Assembly: GCA_001584585.1 (NCBI GenBank)
Contig: LSYV01000012.1
Span: 270,115-334,114, forward strand
DNA from: Gonium pectorale
Taxonomy: Eukaryota; Chlorophyta; Chlorophyceae; Chlamydomonadales; Volvocaceae
Direction: 5' to 3'
Length of the DNA: 64,000 nucleotides
The translations under genes and the position numbers were made by a program. This document shows positions 1 to 10,900 of the stretch, in pieces. How positions within the stretch are numbered: position 1 is the stretch's first letter; each line of letters opens with the position of its first letter. The notes under the pieces were generated by a model, which did no database searches, was not told the DNA's origin, and saw only the letters and a list, made by a program, of their open reading frames with translations.

Positions 1-276
1 GACGACGCCGATGCAGGCCCCGAGCCGGGCCGCTGCTGCTGGGGTTCCGCGTCCGAGTCAGAACCCGAGCCTTCACCCTGTGCCGTTGCGGGAGAAGGAC
101 TATGTATGCGCCAGGGAGATGCAGTGGTGACCCAAAAAGGCCTAGAAGCACCCACGCACAGTGAGGAGCAATCTCGCACACGCCTGACAGGCGCACAGGC
201 GCCGTCGCACGGCCGCGTTGCTTACCCCAAAGAAGAAGTTTTTCGCTGCTTGTGCGACCTTGCCGAAGATGTTCAT
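1..276 (-). CDS. 5' end of an unidentified gene, cut by the left edge
   Basis: Two exons read on the minus strand: 276..226 and 77..1, continuing past the window. Exon 1 encodes 17 residues (MNIFGKVAQAAKNFFFG) and ends at a good donor, GGG|GTAAGC. Exon 2 follows an acceptor ending gcaacggcacag and stays in phase 0. It encodes an acidic, Ser/Gly/Gln-rich stretch beginning GEGSGSDSDAEPQQQ. Only 43 residues are visible and no family is recognised; the amphipathic start followed by a disordered segment is all that can be said. It is divergent from the gene starting at 966. The plus strand is also open across 1-369, but that frame has no matching splice structure and reads like chance. Confidence is moderate for the exon pair and nil for function. 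Confidence 0.5.
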
Positions 277-965
277 CGAACTACTGCTGCTTTCAGGGGA
301 CGGGCCGCTCACCACACGAGCTGCTCAGCTGTGTATTCAATTGTCCGTGATACATGCATGCGCGACTAGCTTGGAAGCAAACAAACAATAACCGGGTCAG
401 CGTGGCCGTGTCATGCTCTAGGCATATCTGTAAATTTGAAGATAGGAATCTAGGGGACGTATTGGGGATTGGGGTAATGCCGGGGCTCGTGCGCAAAGCT
501 TGCTGATAGCGGGCCCCGGATCCCTACCGGAAAAAACGGTATCACCTCTGCCGCCACTAACTCTGACTGCTCCTTCTTCTCCTTCTCCCATCTGTGGCCG
601 CATCCCCACACATATCCAAACGCATCTTGCAACTTGCCGCCGAGACCACCGTTGCTGTGCTTGAAAAAGCTGGCTTTTGTGTTTAGGCAGCTGCTGTGCC
701 CTAGTCTGTAATAAATAGGACCATTGGTCGGTCCGCTCAGGATAAAGCGATAAAGTCCGGGTCTGGCGGAGGCGGTCAATGTTTCGGCGTCCCCTTTGTT
801 TGTCTACATGGACTGCCGGGCGAACACCAGCAGCATGCATTCCACCCCATGGTTCCATGCGTGGCCAGAGACGGGCGGTGCAAGCGCACTACCGAGTGGA
901 GGGGGCCACCTTGACGACCGAGCCTGTGGTGAGTCAATTGCCGCCAGAAGCCTTCCGAGAATATC
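277..965. promoter_or_regulatory. Intergenic spacer between divergent starts
   Basis: This 689-bp stretch separates the minus-strand ATG at 276 from the plus-strand start chosen at 966. I see no convincing exon in it. It should hold both 5' UTRs and a shared promoter. No TATA box or named element was recognised. The start at 966 is itself uncertain, so part of the right end may be coding. Confidence 0.35.
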
Positions 966-3900
966 ATGACATGGCCAATTCAACGCCCGGATGCGCAGCC
1001 TGCGGCGATGCCGCTGTCGCAGCTCACGCTTGAGAGCCAGGTCATGAGCCACATCGGGGGCCGGCCGGACCGTAGCGGCCTGGGGCAGGAGAACTTTCAG
1101 AGCCTCTCCAGACTCGCATCGACAAATCAGTCATATGAGGTGCTGGAAGCGCTGTCGAGGACCGCGCTTGTCCTTCGGGACTCGGCCGTAACGGCCTACC
1201 GCGGGGGCGGCAGCAATCAGAACATGCAGGTGCGGGGCGGCAGTGCGCGTTTGCAAACGTTGCCAGCACGGTGCTATGGCTCCAAGGCGGAACGGGGTGG
1301 GATTGGGGAGGGGAGGGCAGCCACGCGTGCCTACACCAGCTCCTAGGGTTTCCCAGGGTTTCATGTCAAACTCTCCGCCGAAGAGGCAACGCTTTGCCTC
1401 GGATCCTGCGTACTGGGCCCGCTATAAGCAGGGCACCTCGCCGGTGCGAATCTCCATTGGGTGCCCTGAAGAAATTTGAATTCCGACATGTCTTGCACGT
1501 ACGCAAGAAATCATCCTGTTGTGTGCGATTGGGCTTGCAGGTCCTGTTTCAGAACGGCTATGACACGCTCGTGGCCTTGCTCCAGGTACGACCATGGGGC
1601 TCGTGCACAGTTGTTGCTGGTGCGCTCGAATGTGGGCAGCTCTGCTGCGTGTGGTTTCAACCTTCACAAATATTTGCCACGGCTGCGACCACACCAGAAT
1701 GGTGCACATGCACTGTCGGCTGGTTTGCAGTGGCATTGAGCTGCACTCATCCCCGCCCGTTCCCTCCTGCAGGCCCTGCCCCAGTGCATCAACGCCTACA
1801 ACCCGGCGGCCATGATCCCGGAGACGTCAGTCACGCTCTTCCACATCCACAACCTCCTGCTGCAGGTGCGGGCCCGGGCGCCAATCTTGGCCCTGTACAC
1901 GTTCTGCTTGCTGTTCTCGGTCCTGTTTATGACCTGTTGAGCCGGCATAGGGGCGGAGCTCAACCCCAGCTTTCCCTGCAGGAACTTTACGCGCCTCCTA
2001 CGCGCATCTCCGCCTGCTGTCAGAGTGCTGCCTGACCCATCTTTTGCCTGGAGTACTACCCTCCCCTCTCGCGACTCGTTTCCCTTCTCCACTGCTCCCC
2101 TCCCTCCTCCCCGCCTTCTCATTTCTCGTGTTTGCTGCATCTCTGAACTTCCCGCGCATGCGCCTTCCCCTGCAGGCTGCGTTCGTGAGCCATCAGGAGT
2201 TTGACGTGTGGACGGAGCTGATGCAGGCCGGGCTCGGGCTGTACCTACTACGCGCTCCCCGCCGCTCGGTGGTGTTTACCAACGCACAGCTTGACTGCGT
2301 CCTGGACGCGATGGCGCACCAGGACCTGTGGAAGTTCCAGGGGCTCATATGGCAGCGCATGCTGCCCAGCATCCCCGAGTGGGACTCGCTGCAGGTGCGG
2401 GTATGTTAGCAGATGGTCGAGGAGGCGCTCTGGCTCCTTGGCTCGAGGGCGCGGGGCCGGGGAGTGTATGGAGAGCAGCAAGGAGCGTATCGATCGAGAA
2501 TGACCGGGCATCAAGACCTCGAAACAACAAAATGAGTGATTTTGACGGCACTTGCCACAACCCGCATTTTGCAGGACTTCACCAGCATCGTTGAGACCTG
2601 CGAGCTGCAGGCGCAAGCCGCGGCTACGGCTGCGTCTGCCGCGGCCGAGGAGGCAGCCGCCTCTTTTGAGGCCCCCATCGCCGCGGCATCGGCCGCCGCC
2701 CCGTCACCGCTGCCCACGCCGCTGTGGCCGCCTCCCCAGTCGGACGCGGCCTGCACCCGCTTTATGCTGCCCAGCATGCCCCGGCCCTCCTCCAATGACC
2801 CGGAGCTGCCCCCTTGGGCCGGCCTCGCGGTGCCCAGCGGCATGGTCGCCTTCCCCTCCGCTCCCTCGTCGCCCTTCTCCTCCTCGTCCCCCTCCTCGCA
2901 CCAGCCCTTGGCGGCACACATCCATCACCACCACGATGAGCCTCCCATCGTCGGCTCGCACCCCATCACGGGCGCGTGGGAGGCGCCGCCGCCAGCTCCG
3001 CTCGTGCTTGCGTCGGCCGCAGCCATGGCGGCAGCGGCGGAGCTGCCGCCACCCCCACTCGCCGCCGCACTGCTGTACAACAGCAAAGTGGACGAGCTGG
3101 AGACGTACAGCAGCCTCATGGCGGAGTGCATACGGGTGGCCATGGAGGGGGCGGCTGTGCGCGGGCTGGCCGCGGCGCCGCAGCCTGAGGTGGCAGCGGC
3201 TCAGTTGGTGGAGCTGGCGGCGGGCTTCGAGGCGCGGCAGCGCAGTGCCATTGGGCCGCTTGCGCTGCGCTACTCATTCACGCCCGGGCCCGAGTGGCTC
3301 AGCCAGGTGGCGGCGGCGGCGATCGGCTCGGCCGACAACATGAGTGCGGCGCAGGTGGGGCCGTGGAGAGGGGGACTGCGCGGTTCGCTCCGATTGTAAT
3401 CCTTGGGCTTTGCTCTGGGATGCTGCCCATACACGGGACGAGGGCCAAGGGGGAAAGCGAGCCTGAGTACGTAGGACTTCCGCCAGAGTGTCGCCGTCCT
3501 GATTTTGAATTACGAGTTCCTTCCCGTACGTGCGAACATCTCCCGGTCAGGGGATGGAAAGCCACTTGCTTCGCTAGTACGGGCCCCGTGTCCTGTATCC
3601 CCATCTCTCCAGATGCCAAACGTTTTCCTATCATGAACAGGTCCTCAAGCTGCTCTCGGACCTGGAGGCCCTGGCCCCCAAGCCGGTGGAATGCCATGGC
3701 GCGGCGCACCGCTGGTTGGAGGCCCCGGGGCAGGGGGTGGTGGAGCGCGCGGTGCGGGATCACTCGGCAAGCGGCGCGTGGAGCACGAGGGAGACCGTGT
3801 CGGTCGTGAAGGTAGGCAAATCGCGATAGGCACTCCGCAGCCTTCGCCCTGACGGCCTCTTTACGTGCTTGGCGCTGCTCGGTCTTCGCGCGGTTGCACG

Positions 3901-6196
3901 GAGCAGGTTGCGCCCTGCGCTTTCCCAGCATTTCCCCTCGGCCCCCCGGCTCCCGCGCCCCGCTTGTCAATCCGCCCCCCAGGCCCTGGTCGGCAAGTGC
4001 ACCTCCCCACCCGGCGCGGCCATGTGCTCGTTGCTGGAGGGGCTGCTGCTGGGCAGTGAGGAGGCCAAGGACGATATGGACCTGCTGTGCGACCTGCTGC
4101 AGGTGAGCCGGGGGAGTTTCGCACCGGGGATGCCTTGGAGGGCGGATGCGGGGTGGCTGTGCGGAAGGGGCTAGATAGGATGATTTTTGTGGCGTTAAGC
4201 ATGGGTGCAGTCTGACTGGACGTGGGCCTATCCACCCGGGGGCTGGAGTAATGAAAGTGACGCTGGAGAATAAGAACGGCATGTGGGGATCACACCGAAG
4301 CAAAGGGCACGCGCACACTGTCCGGTGCTGTTTCCTATGTCGTACAATGAAGAATCCGTCCCTTCACGTACCCCCGCGCCCTGGCGCGGGCCGTCCTCTT
4401 AGGACGCCGTTGACTTTGCAACGCTGGAAGGCAGCGGCAGCAGCAGGGGCCGGGAGGAGGGCGGCCCGCAGCAGCGCCCCGCCAGCGCGGAGCTGTCCCC
4501 TGCCCACCTCTCACTCGTGCGGGTGGCGCTGAACCGCGCCATCTACCTGGTTGGCTCGTATGCGGCCGGCACCACCGCTGCCTCGTCATCGTCCGGGGGG
4601 AGCGGCGGCAGCAGCGTTGCCAGCACCAGCGGCAGCGGCTCGTCCTTGGCGTCCGCGGACGGCGCCTACTCAGGTAGGCCCAGCGCTGGCCCGGCTTGCG
4701 TGTAGCGTTGGCATTGGAGCCGGACATCCCGGGCCGCGGCACACCGGTACCCGAGTCACGTTGCCCTGCTGCCGATTGCGGACAAGCAAGATGGATCGCA
4801 ACCTTCTGTGTCGGACGCATGGACTTATTTCGCACAGGCACCGCCTTCGCCGCTCCGCCCACCCCCAGTCCCCATGCCAGCCCTGTGTCCCCGCTGTCCC
4901 ACCTGTCCTCCCCTCCTGGTACCTTCAGGCCGCTCCAGGCCGCAGCGCTGGGCGGATCGGGACTTCCTGTTCGACCGCTACCCCCGGCTGCTGCGGGCCG
5001 CCCGCAGCTTTGATTACCCCTTGCAGGTAGGGTGAGGCCAGGAAACGCGCTCATGTCAGCCCCTTCATGCCCCGCTCCGCTAGTGTTGGATACGGCTGCT
5101 GCCGCGGGCTTTGGGAGAGCAGGGTAGCTAGCGTGCCCTTGCCAACAACGGCCAAGGATGCCCTGCTCCCTGCACCTCCCCACCCTGCAGTCCTTCCGCC
5201 TGCAAGAGTACGCCGAGGAGCTGTACGACCACCTTGCGACAGCGCCCGGTGAGAGCTCGCGTCGTAACGGCGCCCCGTGCCGATTGCCTGCTGCCCTCGC
5301 CCGCGCTCGCAGCCGATGGCCCCGTACCCAACGATTGGCCCACGGGGCTGGGACTCAGTCGCGGCGCACCTCCATGGTATACACCCATACAAGAGTACTC
5401 CTCGCCCGCGCGTTCGCCCGCAGCTTCCCGCTCCCTGTCCGTAAGCCGCTCTCCCTTTCATTCATTTCGCTCTCCAGGCCGGGAGCTGGTCGCGGTGGGC
5501 CCCGAAGGCCTGACGCGCATGCTGGGCGCCGTGGCGTCCACTCCGTGCTGCCAGGACCCGCAGTGGGCCGCCGCCTTCGAGCGCGCATGCCTCACCATGC
5601 TCGACGTGCAGTTCTCCGTAGGCTACACGCACCCCAAGCGCTGGCTCGGCCTGCTGGACGCCACGGTCGCGGCGCTGCCCTTTCCCATGCCCGCCCTGGC
5701 GGCGGCCATTAAGGCGCTCATGGTGCGGCTCTGCGACACGCGCCGCTATGCGTCGTACTTCTGGGAGCTGCTGCCGCTGGTGGGCGCGCTGGAGCGGCGC
5801 GCGGCGGCCGGGGGCAGCTGCGCGGCGTCTCGGCAGCAGTCGCACGAGGGCTCGTCCAGCCCGGGGCAGCCTTTCTGGATGCCTGGCGGCTTGGGCGGAG
5901 GCAGGAGCGGGCACGGTGGCCGGGGCTCCACGAGGCGCGGCGCCAGCAGCGGTAGCAGCAGCCCCGGGGGGGCGGCAGCCAGCGGCGGCGCTGGCCCCGC
6001 TGGGACGGTGACGCCGGCCAGCGGGCACCGGCCCATGGTGCCGCCGCCGGACTTGTCGCGCCATCTTGTGGGCGAGGAAGAGTACAGCCGGTGGTGCGAG
6101 GAGCTGGGCCAGCGCCTCGCACTGAGCATGGCAGCCCTGTCTGACCAGGACCGAGTGGCGCAGCTATCTGTGTACGGCATTGGGTCACGGGCTTGA
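966..6196 (+). CDS. Orphan alpha-helical protein, 979 residues, unknown function
   Basis: Exons: 966-1229, 1541-1585, 1773-1865, 1951-2052, 2176-2394, 2575-3354, 3641-3811, 3983-4102, 4403-4673, 4929-5026, 5191-5248 and 5478-6196. All phases agree and the total is 2940 nt. Residues about 1-270 are leucine-rich and predicted helical (for example SYAHLRLLSECCLTHLL and LDAMAHQDLWKFQGLIWQRM), which suggests a helical-repeat scaffold. Residues about 260-400 are an Ala/Ser/Pro-rich linker. Residues about 720-870 are again helical (RWLGLLDATVAALPFPMPAL, YASYFWELLPLVGALERR). Residues about 870-950 are Gly/Ser-rich, before a short helical tail. I recognise no family. Weak points are the first exon (the upstream frame is open back to 933) and the fourth exon, where the start at 1951 was chosen because the stronger-looking acceptor at 1982 is out of phase. 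It faces IFT38 tail to tail. Confidence 0.65.
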
Positions 6197-7022
6197 GAGG
6201 CAGGCCGGCGGAAAAAGCAGGCCGGCAGGTCGTTAGGAGCACCAGCCGAGGGCGCGAGAGATCCGGGCAACCCCGAGGATTCGGATTTGATTCCAGGGGA
6301 GCGGAGCGTCTGTCTGTGACCTGTGGGTGCTCTGTGGTCCCGGCTCGAAGGCGATTTGTGATGGCAAACTCTTAGGTGATTATGCGTAGTGATATACAAC
6401 AGTTTCGTAGGCAGGGGCTGTGAGGGCGCCATGGCGACCCTCGCCGCAAGCGCAGCAGCATTGCATATGCCTTGGCTCTAGGGCTGCGCGCGTTATGCAG
6501 CTGCAATGTCCTTAGTGTCACTTGGAGCTCCAGTTTTGGCTGTAGGGCTAGTTCCAGCTAGTTCTAGCTAGGGCTAGATCCGTCGTGCGTCGTGCTTAAC
6601 AGAGCACGATCTGTCTGTACCCAATTGCACTGCCGTGTCCGTCTTCTGTGTACGTTCATTCCCTTACTTCTCCGATTTGCATTTCCCTAGGGAGCTGCTG
6701 CTTGTGCAACCCCCATTTGTAGCATTACACCACTGTGACTTCAAGCATAAAGGGTGATAGGTGGAGGAAGACTGGCTTGGCTTGACGCAGGCGACCCGTA
6801 TTAGGCTATGTAGGCATGCAGACGTCATGGCAGGAGGCACCCACCATGCCAGCAAGCTGCCCCAGGGACACGTTTGCCGGGCGCCCCAGGGCACGCTTGG
6901 TTGTAGCCTTGGATGCGGACACAAGGTTGTCGTTACGTGTAGGACACCACATTTATCTGTCTTACCGATAACACACTGCATTGGCAACAATGGAGTTGGG
7001 GTACGTGATCGACGGGGACTTT

Positions 7023-7027
7023 TGTAA
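7023..7027 (+). terminator. Candidate TGTAA polyadenylation signal of the orphan gene
   Basis: TGTAA is the typical polyadenylation signal of chlorophycean nuclear genes. This is the first plus-strand occurrence after the stop at 6196, about 830 nt downstream, a normal 3' UTR length for such algae. Confidence 0.45.
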
Positions 7028-7128
7028 CCGTGCTGTTGCACCTGTTCGTATGTGCCTGCGTCTCGGGCTCGTGGTGACGACACGACCGCGATTGCTGGAA
7101 AGAAACGGTCCACGAGCCAACTGTGTCG

Positions 7129-7133
7129 TTACA
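7129..7133 (-). terminator. Candidate TGTAA polyadenylation signal of IFT38
   Basis: The minus strand reads TGTAA here (ttaca on plus), 845 nt past the IFT38 stop, and I saw no nearer occurrence. With cleavage 10-20 nt beyond each signal, the two convergent transcripts would end within about 70 bp of each other without overlapping. Confidence 0.45.
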
Positions 7134-7329
7134 CAGCCCGTGGCGAAATGGGCGCAGCGCCCTGGCTGGGAGGAAGTAGGTCCCAACACTCGCACGCCAC
7201 ACGGCGTGTATGCATTGCGCGGCACGCAGCTGGCCCTCTGCATCCGATCGCTGCCTTCTCGACAGCTGCAAGAGACGCTTCACACACGTCGCAAACGCTG
7301 ATGAAACACGTACATACCGTACACACCCC

Positions 7330-7388
7330 GATACAACGATACCATCAGTTTCGCGCTTACGCTCGTCGTATGCGTTTTCCTTTTCAAC
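7330..7388 (+). repeat. Dispersed repeat family 1, copy A
   Basis: The core from gcttacgctcgtcgtatgc to ttcaacac (7353-7388) is identical to the copies near 15580 and 35384. Upstream similarity (tacaacgataccatca) extends to the copy near 19130. It lies in the convergent 3' spacer, on the same strand as all other copies. Confidence 0.7.
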
Positions 7389-7977
7389 ACCCCGCCCTAT
7401 CCCGTGGATGAATCGCGTTGCAGTTTATGCATTCCGCATGCCGTCCGCGCGCCCGGCACGCGCTTGCCCCATCCTATGTACAGTTTCAGTGACCTGCGTC
7501 GATCACCATCGGGACGCCCTACGACGCACCGCGCGCCGCTGCCCTACGCGCCGCCAGGACCGGTGCGACGCAGGTGGCACCCACGGCCGCTCGCCCCGCG
7601 GTGCCCCTACGATGCGCACACCGTGCCCCACGAGCTTCGGCTACCAGCCCGCCATATGCACCACTGCTGCTCCAGCGGCAAACCGACCCCGCCGCTCGCC
7701 ATCCGTGGCACGCCGACAGACCCGCATCCCTCCTCCTGCTTCGCACGATGAGCACCGAGCCCAGGCCACTCGAACGCTCGACTCAGTCTCCACAATTCCA
7801 CCGTCCCTCGGCAGCGCCGCACAGGCCAGCAAACAGCCGTAATGGCTGTGACTGGGCGCGCCCGTCGCCAAAAAGCAGGTTAGATCGGGGACATGGGCAT
7901 AGGAGGACGTGCTTCGGGGGACGGGAGGCGGGTACAAGCCCGGGCGTACGTCCGGCAGTGGCGCTGCTGTGGCCGAC

Positions 7978-10900
7978 TTAGAAGTTGTTGTCATCCTCAT
8001 CGTCGTCCTGGATGAAGTGCTGGCCGTCGTCATCCTGTCAGGGCGCGGACACGGATGCACGGAAGGGTGTTGGGAATTGAGATTTGAGGGGAATGGACCA
8101 TCAGCAAGCTGCATTCCCCCCGGATGCAAAGGGCGTGCGGTGAATATGTATCTTGCTGGATGAACGATCGCCGGTTGCATCATGACTGGCCGCAGGAGGC
8201 CGGATGGCTTGGTCCGCGGTCACATCGCAATGACAAGGGCCAAGAGTGGGCATAAGGGTGCTGGTAGGGGTTCAGGCGCAGACGCTAAGACGCTCTTTCC
8301 GGTCCGGCATTACACGCGGCTCTTGTGGCCTGTTGGCGCACGACGAAAGACAGCATCAGGGCGCTCGCCACGGTGGCACGGCCGGCCGGGGTCGCGCAGG
8401 AGGCCTGAACCTTCGACGCCCGCAGAACGCCCCCCTCCCGCTCCCTCCCGTGCCCCTGCAAGGTGGGGCCCGGCGAGACCCAGCCAAGCCAGCGCAGCCA
8501 ACCCGCGATCCACATGCCAAGCTCACCATGCCTCCATTCATGTACGCCCCCTGGTCGTATCCGCCGTAGCCGTTGGCGTAGCCGTTGCCGCCCGCGTAGG
8601 CGGCGCCGCCCGAGTCGGAGCCGGCGCGGGAGACGTCCCCTCCGTCCGTGTTGTCGTCTTCGTCGATGGAGGCTTCGTCCTCGAAATCGCCCTCCAGGTT
8701 GCCCATCACTTGCTGTTGGGGGCGAAGGGCGAGGGCGGCGAGAACACGACTGAGAGGAACAGACAAGGGCATGACCACGTGCATTGCCCGCTGGGGACTA
8801 CCTGCTGCCTATTCACGAAAGACGGTTAGCGTTGAAGCTGCGAGTTTGGGCTGGGAGGGGCCCTAGGAGCTGGACCTGGCTTGCAGCAAACAGGAATACT
8901 AGGGGAGGGCATCCCAGGGAAAGGGCGCCCGCGCAGCATGCGGCACAGCAGCTTGCATGCCGCACTCCCGCACCCGCGTCGCAATTCGGCAGGGGACATG
9001 CCGGGATGCCGGCCCCTGCGCCATCGCCACCCTGCTTCACCGCCACACTCGTCTCGCCCGGCATCAACTGTCCGTGACCCCGTCCGGCGCCGCACTTTCG
9101 CCCTCGCGCTCGGAAGCTACGCACCTGCCCGCGTCCCTGCTGCCGGGCGCCGCCCGCGCCGCCGACTCCTGCCCCCTGGCCGCCCGGCCCGCGCCGCATC
9201 GTGGCCTTGCTCCCGTGGTAGCCTCCCCCCTCATCGTCGTCTCCCTCCTCGCCCTCCTCGCCCTCCTGCTCCGACTCGTCGTCATCGTCGTCGTCGAAGT
9301 TCATGTTGGTCTCGTCCACCTCCTGCTCGCCGCGCAGGATGCGCAGCTCCTCCTCCCTGCGGGCGCGGCCACGCGCAGCGGGTGGGTTCGTGACGCCAAA
9401 CAACCCATGGCGCGCAGTGATGCGCAGCGCAGGACTTCGCCACCAATGCCAATGCCCACTCTTCCTCTCGCCCGTTCTTCCTTCCCATACACAAGTGACG
9501 CGTAAAAGTGACGCGCAGCGCAAAAGCCCAGACCTGGAAGGGGCATTACGCACCTGCGGCGCAAGCACGGCGCCGCGCACGTGTGCCCAACATCATCTAC
9601 TCAACCGCCGCCCACAGCATGGCCCGCCCTCCTGCCCGCCCTCGTGCAGCCGGCAACCCCTCCTTGACGCCTCCCGCGCCCACCCCCCTGCCGCATATCC
9701 ATTTGGACCCACTTTAGCCGCTTCTGCATCTTCTTGAGCCGCCGCTCCTGCGCCTCCATCTTGTCCTGCTCCGCGATGTAGTACGCCTCCAGCTCGTTCT
9801 CCAGGAACTCCAGGTTGCGGAACTTGTCCAGGTACGACTGGTACAGGGTGTTGAGCTCGCCCTGCGTACGGCAGGTCAAGGAGGTGTTCATGTACGGCAG
9901 AGGTGGACACAGAAACCATAGTACCGTATGTGGTACAGTGCTCCGCGGCGCGTGGCTCGCGACTGTTCTCCGCCCAGACTGGCACAAAGGTTAGGCGGAG
10001 GCACTCGCGCTCACGGTCCTCCGTTAGCCACACACCATCACTTCCTCCCGGCCTCGTGCACCGTAGGTCCCGACACCCTCTCGCCGCATCCCCCATCCGT
10101 ACACACCCCGCTCCTGCCCGTGTCTCCTTGCGCCGCACCGCACCTGCAGCCGCTCGTACTCGTCCATGTACGCGGGCCGCACAGACTGCAGCGTGGACAG
10201 GCGCTTCTCCTGCCGCTCCAGCTCTTGCTTCTTCTTCTCAATCTTGTTGTCCAGCGTCTTCTCGTTGCGCTCCAGGTCCTCCATCTGGTTCTCCAGCGCG
10301 CGGATATTGTCCTCAACCTACAGGGATGGCCGCATGGGGCATGGGGCGACAGGGGGAGGGGGGTTCAGAGATTGCGGAGCGTCCTCACTACCGCGGAGGG
10401 GCCCGGCTGGTGTGCCTCCGTCTAGCGTCCCAAACGCCACCCCACCCGAGCCCGCGCATTCTTGAGGAGACATGGAAGAAACGAGGAGTGGGTGGGATAG
10501 CGGTGTCTAGACACAGGCGGCGCTGCAGCGTTTCTGCGAGGCGACGCAGTGGCAGCAGCGGTGAGGCGCGAGCACCGCCGCGCTGCGCAGGCGGCTTCAG
10601 CCGGGAAAGGCACAGGCAGGTGGCCGAGCCCGGCCCGTGCCCAAGGGAGCTCCCTTGGGACCCGGGTTCCAACCCGGCCGGAGGGGCCAAGCCACCGACA
10701 ACCCCCACAAACAGGTGCCCCACAAAGGCGTGCGGCGGTCCTCCGAGCGGGGTACTTGTGATGCGATTTGTGTGAGGCAGGGGGCGGCAGCGCCCCCGCC
10801 CTGCTGAGCTCCTTTGGTGTGTTTTGTGGAGGTGGGGTGTTCACGCCTGGCAAGCCATATGCTGGTGTGCGCCGGCACACCGGGGATCCGCCTGCAGAGC

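Larger units (their letters stand above)
6197..7977. other. Convergent 3' spacer: two 3' UTRs
   Basis: There is no supportable gene in these 1.8 kb between the stop of the orphan gene and the stop of IFT38. It should contain both 3' UTRs. Each has a candidate TGTAA signal near 7.0-7.1 kb, about 830-850 nt from its stop codon. A short run of ctagttc/ctagggctag variants lies near 6548-6580, and one copy of the dispersed repeat described below lies at 7330-7388. Confidence 0.5.

Noticed and set aside
1982..2035. Exon start at 1982 after a strong ttccctgcag acceptor in the orphan gene
   Set aside because: Joined to the preceding exon it hits a stop within 18 codons. The in-phase start at 1951 keeps the helical peptide but has a weaker acceptor, so the joint is flagged as uncertain.
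10662..10677. tRNA T-arm-like sequence (gggttccaaccc) suggesting a tRNA or SINE
   Set aside because: No acceptor stem, anticodon arm or convincing A box is found at the right distance. It is better explained as one of two adjacent hairpins.
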